A stretch of DNA of 18,184 bases from Firmicutes bacterium UBA5473 (GTDB lineage: Bacteria > Bacillota > DTU084): positions 1-18,184 of the forward strand of contig DIQB01000093.1 in the NCBI GenBank assembly GCA_002427165.1, given 5' to 3'. Below are positions 1 to 7,163 of the stretch, piece by piece. The position numbers were made by a program, and so were the translations under genes. The notes below the pieces were generated by a model that saw only the letters and a list, made by a program, of their open reading frames with translations, did not search any database and was not told where the DNA came from. Positions within the stretch are counted from its first letter, which is position 1. Each line of letters opens with the position of its first letter.

Positions 1-24
1 GGTTGTCAAGGACCAGGATTCCCA

Positions 25-41
25 CGGCAAGCTTACTGCCG
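25..41. promoter_or_regulatory. Inverted repeat after the left-edge promoter
   Basis: CGGCA-N7-TGCCG forms a short inverted repeat right after the expected transcription start of the promoter at 52-80. Its position suits a repressor operator. It does not match the FadR-like or LacI-type palindromes found elsewhere in the window, so the regulator is unknown and the repeat could be chance. Confidence 0.3.
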
Positions 42-51
42 CGCAAGACAT

Positions 52-80
52 AGAATACCATACACCATATTCTTTGTCAA
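52..80 (-). promoter_or_regulatory. Sigma-A-like promoter pointing out of the left edge
   Basis: On the minus strand a perfect TTGACA (75-80) is followed after 17 bases by TATTCT (52-57). It lies downstream of the last operon gene and faces position 1, so it probably drives a gene beyond the window, separately from readthrough of the catabolic operon. Confidence 0.65.
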
Positions 81-120
81 TACTTTTTTTAAAATATCTT
101 CCTCACCCCCTACTCACCCT

Positions 121-552
121 TTAATTGTCTAAAGACCAGAACTTCTGCCTGCAGCTTCCCACAGCTTGTCTATAGGTGCAACTAGCTCCAAGCCCTGCCT
201 GCTCACAGATTTCTTTATTGATGATCTCACAATGCCGGCAAAAACCCTCAGCCAAAGGATAACCCATCTGTTCTATCTGGTCGATGGCAGGACATCTCTC
301 CACTTCCAATACTAATGTCTCATCTATGTAGTATAGCTTATAATCACCACCCTCAACTTCAAAGACCTTGTTCCAGTGCTCCTCTAAAGCTTTGAGGCCC
401 CGGCTCCTTAGCTCGACGAGCAAGGGGCCATAGCAATTACGGGCAATCCGTCGCCAATATTCCTCAAGACCGTCTTGGCCATACCTATCCTTTACATACT
501 GAAATCCGCAGTTGAGAGCTCCATGGAAGTCCTTATGCAAATACTCCCCCAC
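121..552 (-). CDS. Small Cys-rich protein, ATC hydrolase-like (copy 1)
   Basis: This 143-residue soluble protein has an N-terminal half that looks helical. Its C-terminal half carries Cys87-Pro, Cys105-Arg-His-Cys108 and Gly-Ser-Cys134. The same pattern (C-x17-C-x2-C-x25/26-C, with His between the middle pair) occurs in the gene at 2155-2598, so the two are paralogs. Overall shape and the motif resemble the L-2-amino-thiazoline-4-carboxylic acid hydrolase-like family; this assignment is from memory and uncertain. The clustered Cys/His could bind a metal or be catalytic (inference). The GTG start directly follows the stop codon of the GntR gene, and an AGGGAG site lies about 9 bases upstream, so the two are probably translationally coupled. 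It is the last gene of the catabolic operon visible here. Function in sugar breakdown is unknown. Confidence 0.8.
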   Translation of the reverse strand: MGEYLHKDFHGALNCGFQYVKDRYGQDGLEEYWRRIARNCYGPLLVELRSRGLKALEEHWNKVFEVEGGDYKLYYIDETLVLEVERCPAIDQIEQMGYPLAEGFCRHCEIINKEICEQAGLGASCTYRQAVGSCRQKFWSLDN

Positions 553-1245
553 CTAAATCAACTCCCTACTCTTCTTTAGGTAGCGATCATATGGTTTTAA
601 ATGCTGCACCATAACTTCAGATGCTAAAGTGGGATTTTGCTCTGCAATAGCCCTATAAATTAGTTTGTGTTCCCGTAAAGTCCCGTTGTCTTGATCTGGG
701 GGGCCTGCTTTCTCCTGGATTGCATTGAAAAACTCAACTAGGGCTGCTTGAAAACCATGTAAGACGCTATTTTTTGCCGCTGAGAAAATTACTTTATGAA
801 AGTACAGATCTTCCTGGTTGTAATTCTCACCCCGAGCAGCTTTCTCTTCCATGACTGTTATTGTCTGCTCTAGCTCTAGCAAATCCTCCTCTGTAGCTCG
901 AGTGGCTGCTAGCTTCACCATCTCCAGCTCAATACAGCGTCTAGCCTCAACTAGCTCTGAAAACCTGCCTTTGTCCAAAAGAATCCTGTTGGAGAACTGC
1001 TCCACAAGGGGACTTAACTCCAGCTTCTTGACTGTGATCCCACGCTTGGGCCTTACCTCCAAAAACTGCAGTGTTTCTAGAAGCCGAATTCCCTCCCGTA
1101 CAGAAGTCCTGCTCACACCCAACATCTCTGCGAGTTCCCTTTCTGTGGGCAGCCGCTCTCCGGGCTTGATCTGGTTGCGGATGATATAACCCCGGATCTC
1201 ATCTGCAATCTGTTCGTATAGATTGGCACGTTTAAGTTGCTTCAT
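553..1245 (-). CDS. GntR-family transcriptional regulator, FadR/FCD type
   Basis: A 230-residue DNA-binding regulator. The N-terminal winged helix (residues about 8-75) has the typical GntR core PTERELAEMLGVSRTSVREGIR. The C-terminal helical FCD ligand domain shows Asp146-x3-His150, His193 and His215, which fit the usual metal-binding set of that domain. FCD regulators commonly sense small organic acids and control the catabolic operon that contains them (family knowledge). The ATG at 1245 was chosen over an upstream in-frame start because it has a GGGGGAG site at the right distance and leaves a 2-base gap after the lyase gene, instead of a 28-base overlap. Its likely target is the operon promoter region, where a FadR-like palindrome is present at 6974-6984 (inference). 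Confidence 0.92.
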   Translation of the reverse strand: MKQLKRANLYEQIADEIRGYIIRNQIKPGERLPTERELAEMLGVSRTSVREGIRLLETLQFLEVRPKRGITVKKLELSPLVEQFSNRILLDKGRFSELVEARRCIELEMVKLAATRATEEDLLELEQTITVMEEKAARGENYNQEDLYFHKVIFSAAKNSVLHGFQAALVEFFNAIQEKAGPPDQDNGTLREHKLIYRAIAEQNPTLASEVMVQHLKPYDRYLKKSRELI

Positions 1246-1247
1246 CC

Positions 1248-2162
1248 TTACTCCCCCAATAGATATTCCTTCCATCTTTCCACGGCAACATGTACTCTAT
1301 CTATTTTCTCCTCAGATAGAGGCTGGTAATAAACTGTGGCTGGATTATGGATAATCCCTAAATACGCCAAAGCTTCCTTTTGTCCTCGCAGCCAATCGGA
1401 AACATCTGGCCCATAGACGCCGGCGAACAGTTCATTTAGTTCCAGCTGCAGGGTCAATGCCCGCTCCCTATCTTTAGCCTGTGCTGCTTGATAAATCTTT
1501 TTCACAAATCTCCCTGCCAATGATCCAATGCCAGGCACCACCCCATCGGCACCCACAAGGAGGGCAGGGGCTATTGCCAGCTCATCTCCCTGCATAATAG
1601 CGAAGTCTTTCCTTGTTTTATCCCTCAACGCTAGAAGGCTTGTTAGATAATCAAAATCAGAGGAAGAGTCCTTTACTCCTATAAACTTAGGATTGGCTAT
1701 TAGCTTCTCCATAGTTGCCAATGAAATCTTGTTACCGGTGAGACCTGGGTTATTATATATCACCACAGGCAGAGCTGTGGCCTGGCTCACAGAGAGGAAA
1801 TACTGTTCGAGTTCAGATCCTGAGAGCATCCTAAAAAAAGCTGGCTGCATCACAACTACAGCATCTACCCCTAGCTGCTCTAGCTGCCTGGCATTTTTTA
1901 TTGTCTGTTTCAAGGCTGAATCGCTGCAGCCCGCCAAAACAGGACAGTTGCCCGCGACTTCAGACAAGACAATGTCAACCAACCGATACTGCTGGGAGGT
2001 TTCCAAAGCTAATCCTTCCCCCATGGTGCCCAAAAGAAAGAGTCCGTCTACCCCTGATTCTAGCATGAAATTAACTAGCCCGCGAGCTGATTCCTCGTCA
2101 ACCTTCCTTTGGTTGTCTAAAGGGGTAATCATCGGTGGGATTATTCCCTGCAGTTTAAGCAT
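1248..2162 (-). CDS. DapA/NanA-family class I aldolase (dihydrodipicolinate synthase or N-acetylneuraminate lyase-like)
   Basis: A 304-residue (beta/alpha)8 lyase that would cleave or form a C-C bond to pyruvate through a Schiff base. Visible family motifs are GTMGEG (45-50), YNNPG with the catalytic Tyr136, and GVKDSS with Schiff-base Lys164. Length matches the family. The ATG at 2162 follows GGAGG at 9 bases; a longer start 27 bases upstream lacks this spacing. The gene overlaps the upstream Cys-rich gene by 8 bases and is 2 bases before the GntR gene. Its place beside sialidase-like genes favours a catabolic aldolase (N-acetylneuraminate lyase or 2-keto-3-deoxy sugar acid aldolase) over lysine biosynthesis, but sequence alone does not fix the substrate. 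No nanE or nanK-like partner is in the window. Confidence 0.9.
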   Translation of the reverse strand: MLKLQGIIPPMITPLDNQRKVDEESARGLVNFMLESGVDGLFLLGTMGEGLALETSQQYRLVDIVLSEVAGNCPVLAGCSDSALKQTIKNARQLEQLGVDAVVVMQPAFFRMLSGSELEQYFLSVSQATALPVVIYNNPGLTGNKISLATMEKLIANPKFIGVKDSSSDFDYLTSLLALRDKTRKDFAIMQGDELAIAPALLVGADGVVPGIGSLAGRFVKKIYQAAQAKDRERALTLQLELNELFAGVYGPDVSDWLRGQKEALAYLGIIHNPATVYYQPLSEEKIDRVHVAVERWKEYLLGE

Positions 2163-2598
2163 CTCCTCCAGCCTCCGTTTTCTTCTCAATTACTAGCCGA
2201 CAGCTTCCCCTGTCCCGATCCAGATCCTCGATCTGATAGGCGAAACCAGCTCTTTCCATAATAGGCCTGTAGAGGGCGGCACAATGATCGCAATAATAAG
2301 GACACTTCTCCACATTACTACTATTGAGCAAACCCACAGAAGGGCATCTGTGCATCTGGATCGTAAACCTATTCTCACTTGCTGTTATTTCGTAGCCTGC
2401 AGCTTCTTCCTCCAGTGTCCTACCCCAATACTCCTCCATGCCTGCGATTCCCTTTTCTCGCACCAATTGGTCTAGGCTCGCGAGGTATTGATCCGAGATA
2501 GTGCGCCAAAAATTATGCAGAGCAGCGAGACCACCTTGCTCATAGAGAAAGTTGAAAAGTTCATTGTAGGCCAAGATAAACTCTGTGCAAGAAATCAA
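2155..2598 (-). CDS. Small Cys-rich protein, ATC hydrolase-like (copy 2)
   Basis: A paralog of the gene at 121-552, about 147 residues. It keeps the signature: Cys85-Pro, Cys103-Asp-His-Cys106 and Gly-Ser-Cys133, with an N-terminal helical half containing two Trp-rich stretches (NFWRT, EEYWGRTL) that match the other copy. TTG at 2598 is chosen as start because AGGAGG lies 8 bases upstream; the GTG nine bases earlier overlaps that site. The gene follows the GH43-like gene by 14 bases and overlaps the lyase gene by 8 bases, so it is inside the catabolic operon. The family resembles L-2-amino-thiazoline-4-carboxylic acid hydrolases, but the role here is unknown. Two divergent copies around the lyase and regulator suggest related but distinct tasks, or a hetero-oligomer. 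Confidence 0.78.
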   Translation of the reverse strand: MISCTEFILAYNELFNFLYEQGGLAALHNFWRTISDQYLASLDQLVREKGIAGMEEYWGRTLEEEAAGYEITASENRFTIQMHRCPSVGLLNSSNVEKCPYYCDHCAALYRPIMERAGFAYQIEDLDRDRGSCRLVIEKKTEAGGDA

Positions 2599-2612
2599 GA
2601 CCTGCACCTCCT

Positions 2613-4010
2613 TTAAGCTTCAAAGCCAAAGAGCTGCGACTTTTCAAACGCCACTTCCAACCGATATACATCCACAAATCTCCTCTCCGCCAAATCAACT
2701 CCCTCCCAGGAGAGTTGGAACTTTCCAGGTTCAATTTCTTCAAGAGCTGAATTCAAATGGCTTGCTCCTTTGATTTCCTCACCATGTAAATTTTTCAGGG
2801 AAGCAGTTACCCTGCCTTCCAGATCCCCTAGTAAAAAGAGCTTCTCTTGGGTCAGAACAAAAGGATTTGTCAGGAGCTGACTCTGCCCCTTAGGGAGACT
2901 TGCTACCCCAATCAATCTGTCTTCATGGAACGTACCCTTGCAGATTACGCCCCTCCGAAACTTAAGCTCCGCTGCCTCATCATGGCGATAGTTAAACCCG
3001 GCAAAAACAAAAGCCTTTTCCCGGCCGTCTGTGAAAAGACCCCGGGAAGGCAAAAGCATAGTTCCATAGCCAGATTCCAGCTCTCTTCTTACCCAACCTC
3101 CCCGCAGGGGGCGCTCCCATCTCAGCCCGTCTCGAGAGAAGGCAAACTCAAGATCCATCGCTTGCTCTGCCACAGAATAATAACTAACAAGGCCCATTCT
3201 GCTCTGACCAAGCTCATGGGATGCTAAGTAATAAAACTGCAGATCCCAGGGGTCTTTTTCATCTGGCCAGAGGACTATTTCTGGATCGCTCCAGGCGAGG
3301 CCATCCTCGCTTATCCGTCTGTGGATAATGCGCCTGATTGTTGGAGCATTATCCCGGAGAACATAGTGCCCTGAATCCTCGCTATTTTTGGCCAAATAAA
3401 CAGAATACATCTCGAAACCTTGCTCTGTAGGATTAACAAAGGTTGCATCATTGCTCATCAGACGCAACTTTTGATCATTTTTTCGCTTCTCCTGTGAGCT
3501 CCCACCTTTATTTATAGTTACCAAACCTTCGAAGTCAGCTGAAAGATCTAAGGCACTGTCCGCAGGATGATAAATAGCTGCCGTCTCCAGATCCAAGCAT
3601 TTGAAGTTTAAGCCATCAGTACTCTCGGCAATAAGATAGCGCACAGCTCTTTTCTCATTAATTGTCCCATGGAACCAAAAATACATCCGGAATCTTCCAT
3701 CTGCCAGCCTCAATACCTGGGCCTGACAACATGAAGCCCCCTGAGGTAGACCCTCTATGTTAAGCTGGAGAAAACCACTCTCGCCTGTGAGGGGATTGAA
3801 GTACTCTGTGAGGTTCTCTGTGTCAGCGCAACAAATCCGCATTTGAAAGGGGGCTCTGGAGAGGAGATCGAAAAAAATCCTTTTTTTATTACCCTCAAGT
3901 TGAATTACACTCCCCATAGAAGCTGATACGGTGGCTTTAGACTGAAGATCTGCTACCTGGACTCGGATCTCTCCCTGTTCCCAATGGCTAGCTGCCATTA
4001 TCGCCACCAT
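2613..4010 (-). CDS. GH43/GH32-like beta-propeller glycosidase-related protein
   Basis: A 465-residue protein without signal peptide. Repeated blade motifs such as DGRFRMYFWFH, ESTDGLNF, SEDGLAWSDP and SRDGLRWERP mark a five-bladed beta-propeller like those of GH43/GH32/GH62-type enzymes. The last 90 residues look like a separate beta-rich module, with a pattern (FLLGDLEGRV, NLHGEEIKG, LSWEGVDLAER, LEVAFEKSQLFGF) seen at the C-terminus of many uncharacterised propeller glycosidase-like proteins. Catalytic acids cannot be assigned with confidence, so it may be an enzyme or a glycan-binding protein. ATG at 4010 has AGGAGG five bases upstream. It begins 9 bases after the broken sialidase gene. 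Absence of a secretion signal implies action on imported oligosaccharides. Confidence 0.75.
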   Translation of the reverse strand: MVAIMAASHWEQGEIRVQVADLQSKATVSASMGSVIQLEGNKKRIFFDLLSRAPFQMRICCADTENLTEYFNPLTGESGFLQLNIEGLPQGASCCQAQVLRLADGRFRMYFWFHGTINEKRAVRYLIAESTDGLNFKCLDLETAAIYHPADSALDLSADFEGLVTINKGGSSQEKRKNDQKLRLMSNDATFVNPTEQGFEMYSVYLAKNSEDSGHYVLRDNAPTIRRIIHRRISEDGLAWSDPEIVLWPDEKDPWDLQFYYLASHELGQSRMGLVSYYSVAEQAMDLEFAFSRDGLRWERPLRGGWVRRELESGYGTMLLPSRGLFTDGREKAFVFAGFNYRHDEAAELKFRRGVICKGTFHEDRLIGVASLPKGQSQLLTNPFVLTQEKLFLLGDLEGRVTASLKNLHGEEIKGASHLNSALEEIEPGKFQLSWEGVDLAERRFVDVYRLEVAFEKSQLFGFEA

Positions 4011-4019
4011 CTGGTCCTC

Positions 4020-4822
4020 CTATAAGCTTTGCTTTTCTGTTACCAATTGAGCCTCTTGATTGGTGTAAAAATAGAAGTCCTCTTTCTTCAAATTATAGTC
4101 CCGAATCTGTTCGGGGCCAATCGTCAAAAAAGGAATTGACCACATAGATTTTTCCATCTGGAAACGAGCCCGACCTGAATAGCCTAGATCAGAGACAGGG
4201 CTCCGATCGTAGTCCAAAGGGAGAATCCGAGTCCACTGCTGACTGCATCTAGTAGCTTTCGCTGATTTAACATCGCTAAGCCAGCAAAAAAGTCCTGGGT
4301 CCAGTTTCCTCGCCATCCCTTCCCACCTTGCAAAAACCTGTAGGTAATAAGTAGCTTGTTATCTTCTAACATCCCATCAACTAGTCTGTGGCAACCTGGC
4401 AGAGGCACTGGAAAGGGCCCTTGCCAAGTTTCACCCCCGTCAGAGGAAATTACCTTGTAAGCATCCCAACACCGGAAAGAATTCTCCCTGAGAAAACCAA
4501 CTAGTGTGCCATTTGGAAGGAGAACCGTGCTCACCTCATACAGATTCAAACCTTCTTTGCTAGCCATAACTATAGGGTCGGACCAGGTTTTCCCTTGAGT
4601 ATCTGAAAGCCATACCCGCTCCTCCAAAAAGCCGTGTTTAGAGCTTTTCCGATGGCTAACCAACAACCAACGCTTATTTGGCAACTCAAGGAGTTTATCT
4701 GGAACTATTCCTATCACTAGAGTAGGTATGGGTCCCTGCCAGGTCGCGCCTTCATCTGAACTGAACCAGATCCGGCCAAGCTTGGTATAAGGATTTGTGG
4801 CGACTAACCACAAATTTCTCAA
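4020..4822 (-). pseudogene. Sialidase-like BNR protein broken by three single-base indels
   Basis: The 5-prime part (4184-4822) encodes Asp-box blades SSDEGATW, SDTQGKTW and SSDGGETW, and runs to LLDA near 4247. The family continuation SQQWTRILPLDYDRSPVSDLGYSG is found in another frame. Next comes FPDGKIYVVNSFFDDWP in the third frame (about 4164-4118), then EQIRDYNLKKEDF back in the second frame to the stop at 4020. Adding one base near 4222-4250, adding one T at the TTT of 4162-4164 and removing one C from the CCCC at 4113-4116 would restore a single 267-residue protein. The TTG start overlaps the upstream stop (TTGA) and has a GGGGAGG site. The start of the first blade seems missing relative to full-length relatives. 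It could be a true decaying gene or clustered sequencing errors; the rest of the operon is intact. Confidence 0.85.
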
Positions 4823-5874
4823 TCATGCCCTCCCCCCTCTAGCAACCAGGAAAGAGGCACCCTTGTCAGCCGCAGCCTATTTAAGCCTCCCACCTGACTA
4901 TCCCCTGCACAATAACCTAAAAGGACGTTATCATCTACAAAAGAAATTGAGGTATAGCAATACCATCCATCTGGATCTCCCTCCACAAGCTTATGTCCAT
5001 ACCAGGTAATTCCATCTCGGGAACGAGCCGCTACAAGTGGAGTTCTTTTACCAGGAACAAAACTGAATCTGCCTGAGTGATCATTGTAGAGGCAAAGATA
5101 CTCTCCAGTACTGGGAATTCGCTTAATGCTAGCAGGAGAGAGTGGCGAGAGAAGATCTGAAGGCTCGCTCTGGCTCCACGTGCAGCCTCCATCTTTGGAA
5201 AAAGCGATGTACTGAGAGCCCAGATCTGTGCGAGCCCAGAGCATGACAGTGCCATCGGGGAGCTGAATTATCCCGGGCTCCTGAAGACCAGACCCACTCT
5301 CTTTTGGAGCTTCAAGTGCCTTGCTGCAGGACCATGTTGCTCCTCCATCATCGGAAAAAAAGCAGCTGGCGCGGGCTTTAGGTTGCCACGTTTCCCAAGT
5401 GCCATCAGTGCAGGGATGCAAGGCTGCCGGAATTAAAATCTTTCCATCTGCAAGCTGAATAATCCGGTCGTTGTTAACTACATAATACCCTGGCTCAGCC
5501 ATGCAAAGCCTAGGCTCGCTCCAGGTTTTGCCCTCATCTCGGGACTTACTGATCACCATTCTCAGATCTTGCAATGAATACCGCAGGAGATAAAAAAGGC
5601 CAATCTCCCGTGTATTCAAACGCAAAAAACTCACGCTCATCACATTTTGCACTTCGTTCTGGACTAAGATGGTATCCTCCCTATCCCAACTCTGGCCTCT
5701 ATCCGCAGAAAAACGTGCTCCAATAAAGGCTGGGGCATCGTCAGCTGCGCCGCCATAGAAGTGGCTGTAAGCAAACATCAGTCGCCCATCCTCAAGCTCG
5801 ATGATGCTGCCTTCAGAATTTCTGGGATTGCTTGCTGTAGGGTTCAGTTCCAGCACTACTTTGGGGGTTTTCAT
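4819..5874 (-). CDS. Sialidase-like BNR-repeat glycosidase (second propeller)
   Basis: A 351-residue sialidase-superfamily beta-propeller with Asp boxes SADRGQSW (56-63), SRDEGKTW (111-118), SDDGGATW (174-181) and SKDGGCTW (226-233), plus a shortened one, SRDGITW (285-291). The N-terminal PRNSEGSIIEL, the central LQEPGIIQLPDGTVMLWARTD and the KRTPLVAARS stretch match the same features in the gene at 5887-6951, so they are paralogs. It lacks a signal peptide and membrane segments, hence is predicted cytoplasmic. The classic FRIP motif of secreted bacterial sialidases is absent; the Arg at residue 18 may play the substrate carboxylate role (inference). ATG at 5874 has AGGAGG eight bases upstream, and that site overlaps the stop of the previous gene. 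Substrate unknown: sialic acid or another acidic sugar. Confidence 0.87.
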   Translation of the reverse strand: MKTPKVVLELNPTASNPRNSEGSIIELEDGRLMFAYSHFYGGAADDAPAFIGARFSADRGQSWDREDTILVQNEVQNVMSVSFLRLNTREIGLFYLLRYSLQDLRMVISKSRDEGKTWSEPRLCMAEPGYYVVNNDRIIQLADGKILIPAALHPCTDGTWETWQPKARASCFFSDDGGATWSCSKALEAPKESGSGLQEPGIIQLPDGTVMLWARTDLGSQYIAFSKDGGCTWSQSEPSDLLSPLSPASIKRIPSTGEYLCLYNDHSGRFSFVPGKRTPLVAARSRDGITWYGHKLVEGDPDGWYCYTSISFVDDNVLLGYCAGDSQVGGLNRLRLTRVPLSWLLEGGGHD

Positions 5875-5886
5875 ATTTCTCGCCTC

Positions 5887-6951
5887 CTACCATCTTGGGT
5901 CGAAGATCGCTGCCTTCAGATCCAATAAGCTATTATCCATATAGCCACTTTCCTTGTAGCGAGCTACCCAATATGTTAAAATTCCTTTTCCATTCTTGGT
6001 GAAGGTACACGCAGGATTGCTATAGGCTCGGGCTGGATGGTTCTCAATCTCCTGAAAATCAATCCACGTTTCCCCCTCATCTTGAGATCTAGCTATAGTG
6101 AGGGGGGTTCTTTTCCCATAGTGGCTTGCCCAACTGGGGTCATAGGGACTATTGTTCCAAACCATCATCAACTCACCTCTTTGAGGAATACGCACCAACT
6201 CCGGACAGGACTCTGGTGCCATGAGCCCTGTGCTTTGCGCCAAAGACCAGGTAACTCCTCTGTCTTGAGAATAGGACTTAAATACAGAGCCTAGCTGGGT
6301 GCGCATCACCATCAAAAGTCTGCCATCGGTGAGTTCCTCAAGATGGGGCTCCATGGCACCGCGCAGGGGAAGATCAACCCAAGTTTCGCACTCATGCCAA
6401 GTCGCTCCCTCATCATCGCTATAGATGATGCCTGCAAGACTATGGTCTGTCTTGCTCCAGACGGCCCCCACCTGTTTGGCAATGGGAATGATCATTCTGC
6501 CGCAGGTGAGGAGTTTTAGAACAGAACTGGCACAACCGTAGGGCTTATTTTTCCAGACAAGCTGCGGCTGTGCAAAAGATTGCCCATTATCAGTTGATCT
6601 GCGAATGGTAGCTGTTGTTTGGGGCGGCTTGCCTGCCTCCAGAACCTGATAGCGAAAAGTGAAAAGCAACAATTCTCCGCTAGGTAAATACAAAAAACTT
6701 GGGCTATAAACGTTCACATCTCCACTTTCAGGCTCCACCAAAACCCTGTGCTCTCCCCAGCTTAGTCCCTCATCTGTAGATACCATCGCCGCAATACGAT
6801 TAGGAGCATGATCAGAGCCACCAAGTTCGCTTTGGGTATACTCCTGCCAGGCCATCAGCAGCCTGCCAGCTGGCAGCTCAACTATAGCGGCTTCGGAATG
6901 TCTGGGATATTCCGCTGTGGCTTTCCTGATTGTAACGATTTTTAGATCCAC
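5887..6951 (-). CDS. Sialidase-like BNR-repeat glycosidase (first propeller)
   Basis: A 354-residue sialidase-superfamily protein, first gene of the minus-strand catabolic operon. Five Asp boxes are visible: STDEGLSW (58-65), STDNGQSF (119-126), SDDEGATW (178-185), SQDRGVTW (228-235) and SQDEGETW (289-296), as expected for a six-bladed propeller. PRHSEAAIVEL near the N-terminus, MEPHLEELTDGRLLMVMRTQ (200-219) and KRTPLTIARS (280-289) are shared with the next gene. There is no signal peptide. GTG at 6951 is preceded by AGGAGGGGAG. The gap to the next gene is 12 bases. A FadR-like palindrome lies 23 bases upstream of the start, where a regulator could block transcription or an early elongation step (inference). 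BNR proteins of this type include true exo-sialidases and hydrolases of other glycans, so the substrate stays open. Confidence 0.88.
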   Translation of the reverse strand: MDLKIVTIRKATAEYPRHSEAAIVELPAGRLLMAWQEYTQSELGGSDHAPNRIAAMVSTDEGLSWGEHRVLVEPESGDVNVYSPSFLYLPSGELLLFTFRYQVLEAGKPPQTTATIRRSTDNGQSFAQPQLVWKNKPYGCASSVLKLLTCGRMIIPIAKQVGAVWSKTDHSLAGIIYSDDEGATWHECETWVDLPLRGAMEPHLEELTDGRLLMVMRTQLGSVFKSYSQDRGVTWSLAQSTGLMAPESCPELVRIPQRGELMMVWNNSPYDPSWASHYGKRTPLTIARSQDEGETWIDFQEIENHPARAYSNPACTFTKNGKGILTYWVARYKESGYMDNSLLDLKAAIFDPRW

Positions 6952-6973
6952 CTTCTCCCCTCCTATGGTCTTA

Positions 6974-6984
6974 TGGTCAGACCA
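6974..6984. promoter_or_regulatory. FadR-like operator palindrome upstream of the sialidase operon
   Basis: TGGTCAGACCA is a perfect 5+1+5 inverted repeat and fits the TNGTNNNACNA pattern typical of FCD-class GntR regulators, and on the minus strand the FadR-like CTGGTCTGACCA. It lies 23 bases before the first sialidase-like gene. The operon itself encodes a FadR-type GntR protein at 553-1245, the obvious candidate binder (inference). An extra GACCA half-site follows on the minus strand after three bases. Confidence 0.55.
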
Positions 6985-7110
6985 GATCCTTAATCTCTAT
7001 ATTCACCTGAATTTCATTTTCTCCTCCTCTATAAGAAAATTTTTTTATAGTGCCCCATAATTCCATTAGATAAGGGCCATTTCTAGGCCAAAACTTTAAA
7101 AATTCCACCT
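6977..7110 (-). other. Leader region with protein-like reading frame and orphan ribosome binding site
   Basis: Between the first sialidase gene and the feo promoter the minus strand has a strong AGGAGGAG site (revcomp of about 7020-7027) followed by an ATG that stops after four codons (MKFR). In another frame a protein-like stretch runs, including MELWGTIKKFSYRGG and NEIQVNIEIKDLV, and ends at TGA 6977-6979 inside the FadR-like palindrome. The open frame extends back through the feo promoter. This could be a decayed gene start, a regulatory leader or chance. No clear minus-strand promoter could be fixed. Confidence 0.35.
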
Positions 7111-7115
7111 TGCTC

Positions 7116-7143
7116 TTGACAAACCCGAAAAGGGAGGTATAAT
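7116..7143 (+). promoter_or_regulatory. Main feo operon promoter
   Basis: Consensus TTGACA (7116-7121) and consensus TATAAT (7138-7143) with a 16-base spacer. The start of transcription would fall inside the inverted repeat at 7148-7163, which fits repression by a metal-dependent regulator. Confidence 0.85.
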
Positions 7144-7163
7144 AATTGTTAGGTGAGACTAAC
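7144..7163. promoter_or_regulatory. Putative DtxR/MntR-family operator 1 (feo promoter)
   Basis: GTTAG-N6-CTAAC inverted repeat within a 20-base block that recurs at 8032-8051 with 18 of 20 identical bases. The TTAGG...CTAA core is like DtxR/IdeR boxes. It starts directly after the -10 box and overlaps the expected transcription start, 20 bases ahead of the regulator gene itself, so the regulator probably represses its own operon when iron is plentiful (inference). Confidence 0.75.

Noticed and set aside
1246..1275. Longer GntR start overlapping the aldolase gene
   Set aside because: The ATG at 1245 has a well-placed GGGGGAG site and leaves a normal 2-base gap.
1248..2162. Calling the aldolase dapA for lysine synthesis
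   Set aside because: The Tyr and Lys motifs are common to the whole superfamily, and the operon context with sialidase-like genes and a GntR regulator points to catabolism.
4281..4290. T6 run (minus strand) in the broken sialidase gene as a programmed frameshift site
   Set aside because: The original frame still matches the family well after this run (FAGLAMLNQRKLLDA), so the first shift lies further downstream, near 4222-4250, and two more shifts follow.
7076..7094. GGCC-N7-GGCC repeat in the leader region as an operator
   Set aside because: The self-complementary GGCC tetramers are too short to stand out from chance, and no match was found elsewhere in the window.
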